Part shown: in pieces, positions 9,491 to 19,379 of the stretch
Layout of the letters: each line of letters begins with the position of its first letter
How positions within the stretch are numbered: position 1 is the stretch's first letter
Assembly (NCBI RefSeq): GCF_947495725.1
Contig: NZ_CANLZZ010000002.1
Coordinates: 682,001-746,000 of the forward strand
DNA from: an uncultured Lutibacter sp.
GTDB taxonomy: Bacteria; Bacteroidota; Bacteroidia; Flavobacteriales; Flavobacteriaceae
Direction of reading: 5' to 3'
DNA: 64,000 nucleotides
Program-made: the position numbers and the translations under genes
Notes under the pieces: model-generated
The model's input: only the letters and a program-made list of their open reading frames with translations
What the model was told of the DNA's origin: nothing
Database searches by the model: none

Positions 9491-10219
9491 ATGAAAAGAG
9501 AATATCACAAATGGTATAGTAAGCATCTTGAAAGAGATATGGAACTTCTTGTATTCGGATTTTCTGGTGCAAAAGTACTGTTTTTTCCTCCAAGAATGGG
9601 GCGGTTTTTTGATTACGAAGATTGGGGTGTTATAGCATCATTAGAGCATAAAATTACAAATGGTGATTTACAAGTGTTTTGTGTAGATAGTGTAGATTTA
9701 GAATCATTTTATAATAGTTTTAAAGATCCTGGATATAGAATTTATAGACATATTCAATACGAACACTATGTACTTGAAGAAGTGTTACCATTCGCAAATT
9801 CCATTAATGTAAATCCAAATATTATCTCAGCGGGTTGTAGTTTGGGAGCGTACCATGCGGTGAATGTTGCTATGAGACATCCACAATTGTTTTGTAAAGT
9901 GGTTGGAATGAGCGGTCGATACGATCTTACCCAATCTAGTGGCTATTTTAAAGATTTATTAAGTGGTTTTCATAATGATTTTGTTTATTTTAATATGCCA
10001 AATCAGTATCTAAAAAATATTGAAGATGAAAACATAATTCAGCAATTGAAAACCATGGATATTGTATTGGCAATTGGTAAAGAAGATTCATTTTTAGAAA
10101 GTAATTATAAATTATCTAACATATTTAATGAAAAAGGAATTCCTCATAAATTATATGAATGGGATTTATTAGCACATAAAGCAAAAGATTGGAGAAAAAT
10201 GGTTGCTATTTATTTTTAA
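9491..10219 (+). CDS. Alpha/beta-hydrolase esterase (putative esterase family)
   Basis: A 242-residue protein of the putative-esterase type (enterochelin esterase/antigen 85-like fold). The nucleophile elbow is G-C-S-L-G at residues 115-119 with Ser117 catalytic, and a C-terminal His in LLAHKAKDWR completes the site. There is no signal peptide, so it acts in the cytoplasm. Family members hydrolyse thioesters or acylated small molecules; the substrate here is unknown. It pairs with the upstream GDSL hydrolase and ends 25 bp before a convergent transporter gene. Confidence 0.82.
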   Translation: MKREYHKWYSKHLERDMELLVFGFSGAKVLFFPPRMGRFFDYEDWGVIASLEHKITNGDLQVFCVDSVDLESFYNSFKDPGYRIYRHIQYEHYVLEEVLPFANSINVNPNIISAGCSLGAYHAVNVAMRHPQLFCKVVGMSGRYDLTQSSGYFKDLLSGFHNDFVYFNMPNQYLKNIEDENIIQQLKTMDIVLAIGKEDSFLESNYKLSNIFNEKGIPHKLYEWDLLAHKAKDWRKMVAIYF

Positions 10220-10244
10220 CAATAGATAAGTTTAAAAAAAGATA

Positions 10245-12437
10245 TTAAGCTAATATACTTTCGTGCCCCGAATCTTTTACAAATAAGCAGGTGCTATGTG
10301 TTTTGTTGGACATTTCTTTTACAAATTCAAATTTAAGATCTTCATCCATTCCAAAAATATTAAGATCGGCAGACGGTGCTTTTTCTACAACAGAGTTAAA
10401 ATCTCCAATATGCACTTCTGTTAAAGTTTGGGGTAAACGAGCTAGACTTATTAAAGTGGCTAAAAATTCAGTAGCATTTTCTTTTTCATTTGGATCTGAA
10501 ATTACTGTAATTAGTCTAATTCGTGCATTCCAATTCATTTTTAGCTTGTAAGCAACCAATATGGAAAGGTCTAAATTACCTATATCCCAACCTAAATTCC
10601 AATTTCCTTTTCGATCGCTAACCCAAACATTTATGGTATTTCGTTGCCCTAATAACGCGGCTGGGTGCGCTAAGTAAAGTAGAATTCCTGTTTCTAATCG
10701 TATGGCTTCTTTCATTACCGGTCTCAATTCGGTTTCGTAATTGTCATGATCTTGAAGATTTAAGAATAAAATATTTGGTCTAAAAAATGCTCCTTTTAAA
10801 GCCTGACTTCCATAATTAATTCCTTTTGCAAATTCCTGCGTATGAATAACTGTAGAAGATGAAAATACTTCCTTTTGCCTAAATGCTGAAGAAATGGATT
10901 CTAATTCTTCTGCAAGTTTACTAGTTTCTGTAAAAGGTTCAATCCCCAATAATTTTATGGAACCTTTTGGCTTAGCAATATTTCTTAAAAATTCAAATGT
11001 TCCTTTTAATCCGTTAACATCTCTTACAGGAACCATTAGATTTGCTTTCCAAGCACGTTGCTGCATTTTTTTCATTCCCCAAGTATGTTTGGCAGCCCAT
11101 TCTGCAAATGAAACAAACAAACCAGAACGAACATCTTCAAAAGGTGTTTCCAAATTTTGGCGAGATAAATACCAATACACCATTAAAACAATTATTAATG
11201 AAATTAAACTAACACTTGGATTGATAATAAACATTGCAAAAATTGATGAAATTAAACCTGCCCATGGCACCCATTTGTGTATTTTAAATACTGGACGGTA
11301 ACTAATTAAACCAAGGTTTTGTTCTATTATAACTACAATGTTTATCATAGCGTAAGTAATTAAGAAAAATAGAGTAACCAATGGTGCAATGGCATTTATA
11401 TTTCTTAATAATAGTGTAGCAAAAATTAAAATTCCAGTTATTAACATTGCATTTCTTGGTTGACCATTTTTGCTTTGACCTTGCAAGAAGTTTGAGTAAG
11501 GCAGTACTTTGTGTTGTCCCATAGCAAATAAAATTCTGGATGAACCTACTATTGAAGCTAAAGCAGAAGAAAAAGTTGCTCCAAGAATACCCGCAATTAT
11601 TAATGGACCAAAATAAGCCTTCTCTACCATTATATAGTAATTACTTATTAATTCTTCTTCAGTAGCACTTCTGGCGATCCAAAAAGCAAGTAGCATATAA
11701 ATTATAAAACTAACACCAATTGCCCATAATGTTCCTGTTGGGATACTAAGTTTGGGGTTTTTTAGCTCACCAGACATATTTGCTCCGGCCATAATTCCGG
11801 TAGCTGCAGGAAAGAAAACAGCAAATACAATCCAAAAATTACTTCCTTTAAACCCATTTTCTGAAGAACCCTTAAAAGAACCCCAACTTAAGGCTTCGCT
11901 TGAAGGAATGGTCATAGAGCCATTATATGCCGCAATTACAATGGAAACAAGAGAAAGCGCAATAATTCCCATAATAATAAATTGAGTTTTTATAGCCAAA
12001 TTAGCACTTATATAAGCTATTGAAAAAAGCACTAAAAAAACTACAATATCTACCAAAAAAGCGTTGTGTTCGGGAAAAACACCCAACCAACCTTCTCTAA
12101 AACCAAAAATATACATGGTAACTGCTAAGCCTTGGGAAATATATCTAGGAATACCTAAGCTACCACCCACTTCTAATCCTAAAGCTTGAGAAACAATAGC
12201 ATAAGCACCACCCGCTCCAATTCTAATGTTGGTTGTAATTGCTGACATTGAAAGAGCGGTACAAAGTGTTATTAAAAAAGAAATGATAATAATTAACCAA
12301 GCGCCTAAAAGTCCGGCATTACCAACAACCCATCCTAAACGTAAATACATTATAACACCTAATATGGTAAGTAGAGTTGGAGTAAAAACACCTCCGAATG
12401 TTCCGAATTTTTTTATTTTTTCAGAAGAATTGTCCAT
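10245..12437 (-). CDS. SLC12-like cation-chloride cotransporter (APC superfamily permease)
   Basis: A 730-residue membrane protein. Residues about 10-430 hold roughly 12 hydrophobic segments, starting with GTFGGVFTPTLLTILGVIMYLRLGW, typical of the Na-K-Cl/K-Cl cotransporter branch of the APC superfamily. A soluble C-terminal region of about 290 residues follows, as in eukaryotic SLC12 proteins. It probably moves ions such as K+ and Cl- or small solutes. No neighbouring gene points to a substrate. It sits alone on the minus strand, with the LacI gene upstream in the same orientation but 109 bp away. Confidence 0.85.
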   Translation of the reverse strand: MDNSSEKIKKFGTFGGVFTPTLLTILGVIMYLRLGWVVGNAGLLGAWLIIIISFLITLCTALSMSAITTNIRIGAGGAYAIVSQALGLEVGGSLGIPRYISQGLAVTMYIFGFREGWLGVFPEHNAFLVDIVVFLVLFSIAYISANLAIKTQFIIMGIIALSLVSIVIAAYNGSMTIPSSEALSWGSFKGSSENGFKGSNFWIVFAVFFPAATGIMAGANMSGELKNPKLSIPTGTLWAIGVSFIIYMLLAFWIARSATEEELISNYYIMVEKAYFGPLIIAGILGATFSSALASIVGSSRILFAMGQHKVLPYSNFLQGQSKNGQPRNAMLITGILIFATLLLRNINAIAPLVTLFFLITYAMINIVVIIEQNLGLISYRPVFKIHKWVPWAGLISSIFAMFIINPSVSLISLIIVLMVYWYLSRQNLETPFEDVRSGLFVSFAEWAAKHTWGMKKMQQRAWKANLMVPVRDVNGLKGTFEFLRNIAKPKGSIKLLGIEPFTETSKLAEELESISSAFRQKEVFSSSTVIHTQEFAKGINYGSQALKGAFFRPNILFLNLQDHDNYETELRPVMKEAIRLETGILLYLAHPAALLGQRNTINVWVSDRKGNWNLGWDIGNLDLSILVAYKLKMNWNARIRLITVISDPNEKENATEFLATLISLARLPQTLTEVHIGDFNSVVEKAPSADLNIFGMDEDLKFEFVKEMSNKTHSTCLFVKDSGHESILA

Positions 12438-12546
12438 GTATTAACAACTGTTTATTTTGAGTATTAATTTACTAATTAATTGTTTATGTGCAACGCATAA
12501 AAAGTTGTTTAAATTTTTTTATAGAATATATTGTTGAATTTCTCTA

Positions 12547-13578
12547 TTAATTTGGATTAAATGAAGAGTCTCTAACTATTAAATTGGTTTTAATAACAAT
12601 TGTTTTGGGCTCCAGTTGTGTAGTTGCATTCATTTCCTTTATTAAATATTGAGCAGCAACTACACCAATTTTGTTACCCGGTTGATCAATGGTTGTTAAT
12701 TTAGGTTCTATAACTATAGAGCTGTTCGAATTGCTAAAGCCAACCACTGCAATTTGTTGTGGAATTTTAATCTTACTTCTTTTTAAAGATTTAATGGCTC
12801 CAATGGCGGCACTATCGGTTATAGCGAAAATAGCATCGGGTTTAACTTTCATACTTAATAATTGATTGGTAAGTCTTTTTCCATTTTGCATAGAAATGTT
12901 TTCAGAACTTAAAATAATGCTTTCGTCAATTTCAATATTATAGGTTCTCAAAGCTCGTAGGTAACCTAAATACCTCATTTTAGAATTGTATGAATCTTCG
13001 GTTTCTTTTATTATGGCGATTCTTTTTTTTCCGGTTTGTATTAAATGTTCAACTGCGCTAAAAGCGGCTTCTTCATCATCAATAATTACTTGAGTACAAG
13101 GAACTTTTAATGATACTTTATCAAATAATAATAATGGTACATTTTCTAAGGTTTTTAAAACGCTATCTACACTTATAGTAGTTCTGGATAGCGAAAGTAA
13201 AATGCCATCAACACCAAACTGAATCATTGTTTGGAGCATTTCTGCTTGTCTTTTTTCGTTGTTTATAGATTCCGATACAATAACTTTATAGCCGTGTATT
13301 TCTGCTTCTCGCATAATTCCTTTTAATACTGTAGAAGTAAAATAATGTCCAATATCCGGAACAATTACTCCAATTATATTGGTTTTATGGGCTCTAAATC
13401 CTTTTGCAAATAAATTGGGAATATAATTTAAGTTTTTAGCTAACGAAGCAACTTTTTCTTTTGTTTCCACACTTATATCGGGATGATCATTTAGTGCTCT
13501 AGAAACAGTTGAAATTGAAACACCTAATTCTTTAGCTATTTCTTTTAATGTAATTACGTTTTTTTTCGTCATTTCCAA
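12547..13578 (-). CDS. LacI family transcriptional regulator of the adjacent glycoside locus
   Basis: A 343-residue LacI/GalR regulator. The N-terminal helix-turn-helix reads TLKEIAKELGVSISTVSRALNDHPDIS (about 9-36), followed by a hinge and a periplasmic-binding-protein-like ligand domain (about 62-335). It is transcribed away from the TonB receptor gene. The shared 160-bp gap holds tandem GCAAACGTTTGC-like palindromes, the classic LacI-family operator form. The regulator therefore very likely controls the receptor-hydrolase-symporter genes, released or activated by a sugar or glycoside. The effector is inferred, not shown. Confidence 0.93.
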   Translation of the reverse strand: MEMTKKNVITLKEIAKELGVSISTVSRALNDHPDISVETKEKVASLAKNLNYIPNLFAKGFRAHKTNIIGVIVPDIGHYFTSTVLKGIMREAEIHGYKVIVSESINNEKRQAEMLQTMIQFGVDGILLSLSRTTISVDSVLKTLENVPLLLFDKVSLKVPCTQVIIDDEEAAFSAVEHLIQTGKKRIAIIKETEDSYNSKMRYLGYLRALRTYNIEIDESIILSSENISMQNGKRLTNQLLSMKVKPDAIFAITDSAAIGAIKSLKRSKIKIPQQIAVVGFSNSNSSIVIEPKLTTIDQPGNKIGVVAAQYLIKEMNATTQLEPKTIVIKTNLIVRDSSFNPN

Positions 13579-13623
13579 ATTATTAACAATATTTTGGGAA
13601 TTTATAATAAAAAAAACTCAATT

Positions 13624-13647
13624 GCAAACGTTTGCGGAAACGTTTGC
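13624..13647. promoter_or_regulatory. Tandem LacI-family operators
   Basis: A perfect 12-bp palindrome, GCAAACGTTTGC (13624-13635), abuts a near-perfect second copy, GGAAACGTTTGC (13636-13647). Both have the central CpG typical of LacI-family operators. They lie between the divergent regulator and TonB receptor genes, 45 bp from the regulator start and 91 bp from the receptor start. Confidence 0.8.
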
Positions 13648-13738
13648 GGAAGTTTTTGGTTCTTTTTTAATCTATATTACCTCATTTGTGTTCTAATTTC
13701 ACGTCAGAATTAAAAACTATTAACCTAATTTTAATCTT

Positions 13739-16327
13739 ATGAAAAATATTTTAACCATTTGTTTATGTTTAATTGGAGCATATGCATTTTCACAATCTAC
13801 CATTTCTGGTAAAGTAGTTGATCAATTTAATAACCCAATACCTGGCGCTAATATTATAGTAACTGGAACAGAGGTAGGAGCAACAACTGATTTCGATGGA
13901 AATTTTGAAATTAATACGCAATTATCGGGTATGCATGAATTAAAAGTACTATTTATTGGTTTTACTACGCAAGCTAAAAAAGTAGATTTATCAAAAAATG
14001 TAATAGTAAACTTTACCTTAGTTGAAAGTGTTCAAAGTTTAGATGCCGTTGTTTTAACAGGAACATCTACAAAACGTTCTCAAAAAGAAACACCTTTATC
14101 TATTACTTCATTTGGAGCTAAAGAATTATCCAAAACCAATACAAGTAGTCAGGCCGATGTTTTAAGAAGCGTACCGGGAATTACCGCTGAAGGTGGTGGA
14201 GGTGAAGTAGCATCTAACATTTTTGTAAGAGGTTTACCTTCTGGAGGACAATATCAATTTAACCCTTTGCAAATAGATGGAATGCCTGTTTTAAGTACCT
14301 TTGGTTTAAACTCTTCGGCGCATGATGTTTATTTTAGAAATGACATTGGAGTAAAAAGTTTAGAATTTGTTCGTGGAGGTTCTTCAATTTTATATGGTGT
14401 TGGATCGGTTGCAGGTATTATTAACTATACAAGTGTTACAGGTAGCGATACTCCTAAAAATGTTATAAGAACAGAAATTGCTTCCAATTCGAGATACAAA
14501 GCCGATTTTCTTACAAGCGGTCCTTTAGGAGGAGAAGATTCGAATACTTATTATGCACTTTCTGGTTTTTACAGATATGATGAAGGTCCTTTAAAAACTG
14601 GATTGGCAACAGAAGGTTTTCAATTAAGAGGTAATATTAAGCATGTTACGGATAAAGGTTCTGTTACATTCTCTGGTCAATTTATAGATGACAATGTACA
14701 ATTCTTTTTACCTTATCCTTTAGAAGGTGGAACTCGTAACCGTCCTATAGGAAATGATGGGGAAGAAATATTTACATTACAAACTGCGGCAGCTTCAGAT
14801 ATATCATATGCAACACCAGACGGAATTTATAATTCTCCAATAGAAGATGGTGTTGTTACAAAAGGTGGTTATTTTTTAACCAACTTTAAACATAATTTTT
14901 CTGATGATTTAAAATTAGATGCTAAATTAAGATATTCAAGATATAAGCATCAATTCAATCTATTTTTAGATGGAAGTGGAGTTGGAGGAGCGAAAGCAGT
15001 TGAAACACAAGCAGAGTATTTAGCAGCAAGAGGTTTAACTAGTGGAAGTTTTACTTTGTTAAACGGACAAGCTTTGCCAGCAAATGCATTGTTATTTGAA
15101 AATAGAATTTTAGATAGAAACAGACCTTTAACAGAATTAATGGCAGATTTTAAAATAACTAAAACTGCAGGTGAACATAATATTACTTTAGGTTCTTTTA
15201 TTTCTAGATCTAAAGCAGGAGATTTTAATGTTATTACTAATTATTTAGGAGAATATAATGACAGACCAGAGTTGGTAAATCTTTCGGGATATACTGTAAA
15301 TGGTGTTACTAACAGAGGAACTTCTTATACAAACAGAAATATAAATAGTAACAAAATAGCTGTTTTTATTGCTGATGAAATAAAACTTGATAGATGGAAT
15401 TTAGACTTTGGTATTCGTTACGAAAGAGCATCTGGAGATATTGAAAATGAAGGTTCAGATACCTATACTGTTGACAATACTGGTATTGCAAATTTAGATA
15501 ATGTAAAATGGGGAAATGGAACTTGGACTCGTGGACACGTTTCTGCCGATGATTTTGCAGTAGCATTGGCTGGTCTTTATAAAGTAAACGATAATTTAAG
15601 TGCATATGGAAACTTTTCAAGAGGGTATTTCTTCCCAGAACTTAGAGGTACTAAATTTGATTCTTTTGGAAACCCAAATAGTTACGATACTGAAAAAATA
15701 ATTCAAGGAGAATTAGGTGTTAAGTACGGTAAAGATAAGTTTTCTGGTACAGCAGCACTTTATGCAGTAAGTTTAAAAGATCGAAGATCTGTAAGTTTTG
15801 TTAATAATGGGTCTGGAGGAGTTACCGAAGAAGTTGATACACAAGACACCAAAACTATTGGACTTGAAACAACTTGGAAATATAGAATTTCTGATGAATT
15901 TAACTTTAATGGATCTTTTACGTTCCAAGACCATGAAATTAGCAAATCGGAAAGCAATCCAGAATTTGAAGGTAATGAATTAAGAAGACAACCTAATGTT
16001 GTATCGTCTTTTGGTTTAGATTATGATAATCAAGTTTTCGATGGTAGTTTAGTTTATAATTATACTGGTAAAAAATTCTCTAACGATTCTAACTCCATAG
16101 AATTGGATGCAATTGGTATCGCAAATTTAAATGTTGGATATACATTTGCTGTTGGAGAAGGTGATGAAACAGTACGTTTAGGAATGCAAGTTTTTAACTT
16201 ATTTAACGATGAGGGAATTACAGAAGGTTCTCCAAGACTTAACAATAGTCAAACAGAAGAAGACTTTTTTGTTGGAAGACCAGTGTTGCCTACAAGAGTA
16301 TTTTTAAATGCTACATTTAATTTTTAA
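13739..16327 (+). CDS. TonB-dependent outer-membrane receptor of the glycoside locus
   Basis: An 862-residue receptor. It has a signal peptide (1-18, ending AFS|Q), a carboxypeptidase-D-regulatory-like domain (about 20-105, GKVVDQFNNPIPGANI), a plug (about 110-235, with RSVPGI and the FVRGG stretch) and a 22-strand-type beta barrel ending in an aromatic FNF terminus. It is shorter than typical SusC and no SusD gene follows, so it is a FecA/CirA-sized receptor suited to a small solute. Its place behind the LacI operators and before the GH63 hydrolase suggests energised outer-membrane uptake of the glycoside. Confidence 0.93.
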   Translation: MKNILTICLCLIGAYAFSQSTISGKVVDQFNNPIPGANIIVTGTEVGATTDFDGNFEINTQLSGMHELKVLFIGFTTQAKKVDLSKNVIVNFTLVESVQSLDAVVLTGTSTKRSQKETPLSITSFGAKELSKTNTSSQADVLRSVPGITAEGGGGEVASNIFVRGLPSGGQYQFNPLQIDGMPVLSTFGLNSSAHDVYFRNDIGVKSLEFVRGGSSILYGVGSVAGIINYTSVTGSDTPKNVIRTEIASNSRYKADFLTSGPLGGEDSNTYYALSGFYRYDEGPLKTGLATEGFQLRGNIKHVTDKGSVTFSGQFIDDNVQFFLPYPLEGGTRNRPIGNDGEEIFTLQTAAASDISYATPDGIYNSPIEDGVVTKGGYFLTNFKHNFSDDLKLDAKLRYSRYKHQFNLFLDGSGVGGAKAVETQAEYLAARGLTSGSFTLLNGQALPANALLFENRILDRNRPLTELMADFKITKTAGEHNITLGSFISRSKAGDFNVITNYLGEYNDRPELVNLSGYTVNGVTNRGTSYTNRNINSNKIAVFIADEIKLDRWNLDFGIRYERASGDIENEGSDTYTVDNTGIANLDNVKWGNGTWTRGHVSADDFAVALAGLYKVNDNLSAYGNFSRGYFFPELRGTKFDSFGNPNSYDTEKIIQGELGVKYGKDKFSGTAALYAVSLKDRRSVSFVNNGSGGVTEEVDTQDTKTIGLETTWKYRISDEFNFNGSFTFQDHEISKSESNPEFEGNELRRQPNVVSSFGLDYDNQVFDGSLVYNYTGKKFSNDSNSIELDAIGIANLNVGYTFAVGEGDETVRLGMQVFNLFNDEGITEGSPRLNNSQTEEDFFVGRPVLPTRVFLNATFNF

Positions 16328-16349
16328 AATTCAACCCTAATTTATAAAT

Positions 16350-16387
16350 AAGAATGCATTAATAGTTTAATGTTAATGCATTCTTTT
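16350..16387 (+). terminator. Hairpin after the TonB receptor gene
   Basis: A perfect 13-bp stem (AAGAATGCATTAA with TTAATGCATTCTT), a 10-nt loop and a short T run, 22 bp after the receptor stop. It may end part of the transcripts and so give more receptor than enzyme. The more upstream ATG of the next gene (16370) lies inside this hairpin, which argues for the start at 16409. Confidence 0.7.
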
Positions 16388-16408
16388 AAATATCAAAACC
16401 TTTCAATT

Positions 16409-17719
16409 ATGAATAAGGACTTAATAAATGACGCTAAAATTGTTTTAAATAATAATTTTCAAGAGAAAGGATATTCAATTCCGTGTAAAGGACTGTATCC
16501 CTTTCAGTGGAAATGGGATTCAGGATTTATAGCAATAGGTTTTGCTCATTATGATTTAGACAAAGCAAAACAAGAAATAGAAACTCTTTTAAACGCTCAA
16601 TGGGGTAATGGTTTTATTCCACATATTGTATTCCATGTGGAGAGTGATACCTATTTTCCTGGTAAAGATTTTCACCTTTCGAAATTACATCCATTATCAA
16701 ATAAAGACTATCCTTCAACAGGAATGACACAGCCGCCTGTTACCGGATTTGCAATGGAGATGATTTACGATATAGCTGAAAATAAAAAAGATGTTAAAGC
16801 ATTTATAGAGAATAATATTGATAAAGTATATTTAAATCATAAATATTTTTACGAAAATAGAGACCCCCAAAATGAAGGGTTGGTATATATTTATCATAAC
16901 TGGGAATCTGGAACAGATAACTCTCCAATTTGGGATGATATTTGGGCAACAATGAATCCTCCTGAATATGAGTTTACGCGACGCGATACTAATTTAGTGG
17001 ATCCTTCTCAAAGACCATCAAAAAGAGAATACGATCACTATTTACATATTATTGAAATTGCAAAACAACATAATTATTCAGATGAGAAGATCGCTGAATT
17101 GTCACCTTTTTTAGTTCAAGATCCTTTATTTAATTCAATGTTAATTAAATCGAATGAATCGTTAATTGCATTGTATAAGATTATTGGAAATAATGAAGAT
17201 AAAATTGAGCAACTTCAGCAATGGCAAACAAAAAGTATTTCCTCATTTAATTCAAAATTATATGATAAAGAATTGGGCGCTTATGTGCATTATGATTTAA
17301 GAAATGAAAAACCACTTCGTTTTGTAAGTTCTTCTTCTTTTTCTCCGTTGTTTGCGGGTATTCCAACTAAGGAACAGGCTAAAACTTTGGTGGATACCAT
17401 GATGAATAAATTTGGGGCAGATGATATGTATTTATGCGCATCTTTCGATCCAGAGAGTGAAAGGTTTAATCCAAAAAAATATTGGAGAGGTCCTGTTTGG
17501 ATTAATTTAAACTGGATGTTGTATTTTGGATTATTAGATTATGGCTATTTAGAAATTGCCGAAAGAGTAAAATCAGATAGCATTGAATTAATTGAAAAAG
17601 CAGGTTTTTATGAATATTTCGACGCTCGAAAATCGGTTTATGAAACTGAAAAAGGAGGTTATGGTGGTGGAAATTTTTCTTGGAGTGCTGCCTTACTTAT
17701 TGATTTAATAAATAATTAA
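16409..17719 (+). CDS. GH63 family mannosylglycerate/glucosylglycerate hydrolase
   Basis: A 436-residue (alpha/alpha)6-barrel glycosidase of the MGH1/GH63 type. Residues 164-174 (NWESGTDNSPI) match the GH63 signature, with Asp170 the likely general acid. The C-terminal YEYF (Glu402, likely base) and FSWSAA are also typical. Length and motifs fit bacterial mannosylglycerate hydrolases, which split the glycoside into mannose and glycerate. No signal peptide is present, so hydrolysis should be cytoplasmic after intact uptake. Glycerate kinase and mannose-6-phosphate isomerase encoded just downstream match the two products. Start taken at 16409 because the earlier ATG at 16370 lies in a terminator-like hairpin. 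Glucosylglycerate is the main alternative substrate. Confidence 0.8.
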   Translation: MNKDLINDAKIVLNNNFQEKGYSIPCKGLYPFQWKWDSGFIAIGFAHYDLDKAKQEIETLLNAQWGNGFIPHIVFHVESDTYFPGKDFHLSKLHPLSNKDYPSTGMTQPPVTGFAMEMIYDIAENKKDVKAFIENNIDKVYLNHKYFYENRDPQNEGLVYIYHNWESGTDNSPIWDDIWATMNPPEYEFTRRDTNLVDPSQRPSKREYDHYLHIIEIAKQHNYSDEKIAELSPFLVQDPLFNSMLIKSNESLIALYKIIGNNEDKIEQLQQWQTKSISSFNSKLYDKELGAYVHYDLRNEKPLRFVSSSSFSPLFAGIPTKEQAKTLVDTMMNKFGADDMYLCASFDPESERFNPKKYWRGPVWINLNWMLYFGLLDYGYLEIAERVKSDSIELIEKAGFYEYFDARKSVYETEKGGYGGGNFSWSAALLIDLINN

Positions 17720-17741
17720 TTTTAACAAAAAAACTACTAGT

Positions 17742-19361
17742 ATGAATTGGTTAGATTATTTAATAGTTATTGCATATTCAATTGGTTTTTTGGGATTGGG
17801 ATATTTTTTTAAAGAAAATAAAAATGCCAAAGATTATTTTTTAGGTGGACAAGATATGGGTTGGTTCCCTTTAAGTCTTTCAACTATGGCAACTCAATTA
17901 TCTGCTATTAGTTTTATTTCTGCTCCGGCATTTGTTGGTTTAGCGCAAAATGGAGGAATGAAATGGCTTACTTTCGAATTTGCCGTTCCTTTGGCAATGA
18001 TTGGAATCATGCTAATTATTATTCCTCCATTATATAGAGCAAATATTGTAAGTATTTATGAATACGTTGAAAAACGTTTTTCAACTTCAACAAGAATTAT
18101 TTTAAGTATTGTTTTTCAAATAAGCAGGTCGCTGGCAACTGGTGTAATGGTGTATACCATTGCTATGATTTTACAAGCTGTTTTAAATATTAGTTTTCAT
18201 TGGACTATCTTAATAATAAGTGTTATTACATTAATTTATTCCTACCAAGGCGGAATGAAGGCAGTTGTTTGGGGTGATGCTATTCAAATGATTATTCTGT
18301 TTTTTGGTTTAATTATTTGTATGGTTTACGGCTGGAATATGTTGCAAGATAATCCTGAATTTACAGGTTTTGCACCTGAAAGGTTAAACGTAATAGAATT
18401 TTCAAATTATGGTTTGGATGGTGGTGAATTTGGTTTTTGGCCTATGGTTTTAGGAGGGTTGTTTTTATACCTTTCATATTATGGAACCGATCAAACACAA
18501 GCACAACGATTAATGTCTGCCAAGAATGAAGGAACTATTAAAAAATTATTATTAGCAAATGGATTGTTGCGTTTTCCTGTAGTGTTGGTGTATTCGGTAA
18601 TGGGCTTAATTATTGGTGCCTTGGTAACTTTAACACCCGATTTTTTAGCCGATATTACAGAAATGACCAAAGTGCATTACCCAGAACAATATTTAACTAA
18701 CGGAATTAAACCAGATTTAATGATTCCTGTATTTATTACCAAATACTTACCACATGGCTTAATAGGAATATTAATTGTGGGTATTTTATCTGCAGCAATG
18801 TCTTCATTAAGTTCTACTATAAATTCGTTAGGTGCGGTAAGTGTTGAAGATATTTTTAACAGAGGAACAAAAAAATTAACTATTGCTAAATACATGCAGT
18901 ATTCAAAAATTTCAGTAATTTTTTGGGGTGTAGTTTGTATTGCCGCAGCATATTTATTTGGTGGGAGTAAAGGAACTGTAATTGAATTGATTAATATAAT
19001 ATCATCACAATTTTACGGGCCTATTTTAGCCACGTTTGTTTTGGCAATTCTAGTTAAAAGAGTAAACCATATTGGAATGAATGCTGGTATTATTGGAGGT
19101 GTATTAATAAATGTGCTGATAAAAATAAATTTTGATAATATTTTTTGGATTTGGTTTAACCTAACTGGTTTTTTAATTACAACAGTAATTGCCTTAGTAG
19201 TTAGTGAAATTTATAAAGCCAAAACGAAAGATCGATTAATTATAGAGTTTTCACTTAAAAAAGAAGATTTTTTATCTAAAGAAGTATTAATTTTAAGTCT
19301 GTTTTTTATAGCAATTTTGGTTTTTAGTTATTTCTTACCATCTATTTTACAAATGGCATAA
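17742..19361 (+). CDS. Sodium/solute symporter (SSS family)
   Basis: A 539-residue inner-membrane symporter with about 13-14 hydrophobic segments. It shows SSS-family landmarks such as FLGGQDMGWFPLSLS near residue 34, YSYQGGMKAVVWGD in the middle and SSLSSTINSLGAV near residue 350. Family members import sugars, organic acids and similar solutes with Na+. It lies 22 bp after the GH63 gene and 18 bp before glycerate kinase. The best inference is that it carries the intact mannosylglycerate (or a like glycoside) across the inner membrane. Confidence 0.9.
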   Translation: MNWLDYLIVIAYSIGFLGLGYFFKENKNAKDYFLGGQDMGWFPLSLSTMATQLSAISFISAPAFVGLAQNGGMKWLTFEFAVPLAMIGIMLIIIPPLYRANIVSIYEYVEKRFSTSTRIILSIVFQISRSLATGVMVYTIAMILQAVLNISFHWTILIISVITLIYSYQGGMKAVVWGDAIQMIILFFGLIICMVYGWNMLQDNPEFTGFAPERLNVIEFSNYGLDGGEFGFWPMVLGGLFLYLSYYGTDQTQAQRLMSAKNEGTIKKLLLANGLLRFPVVLVYSVMGLIIGALVTLTPDFLADITEMTKVHYPEQYLTNGIKPDLMIPVFITKYLPHGLIGILIVGILSAAMSSLSSTINSLGAVSVEDIFNRGTKKLTIAKYMQYSKISVIFWGVVCIAAAYLFGGSKGTVIELINIISSQFYGPILATFVLAILVKRVNHIGMNAGIIGGVLINVLIKINFDNIFWIWFNLTGFLITTVIALVVSEIYKAKTKDRLIIEFSLKKEDFLSKEVLILSLFFIAILVFSYFLPSILQMA

Positions 19362-19379
19362 TTTTAAAAAGTTTAGAAT

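Noticed and set aside
10291-12444. Plus-strand frames of 72-135 codons opposite the SLC12-like gene
   Set aside because: Shadows of the long minus-strand membrane-protein gene.
13739-16327. SusC/SusD pair
   Set aside because: The receptor is shorter than usual SusC and no SusD-like lipoprotein gene follows.
16370-16408. Upstream ATG for the GH63 gene
   Set aside because: It lies within a 13-bp-stem hairpin following the receptor gene; the ATG at 16409 gives a normal family N terminus.
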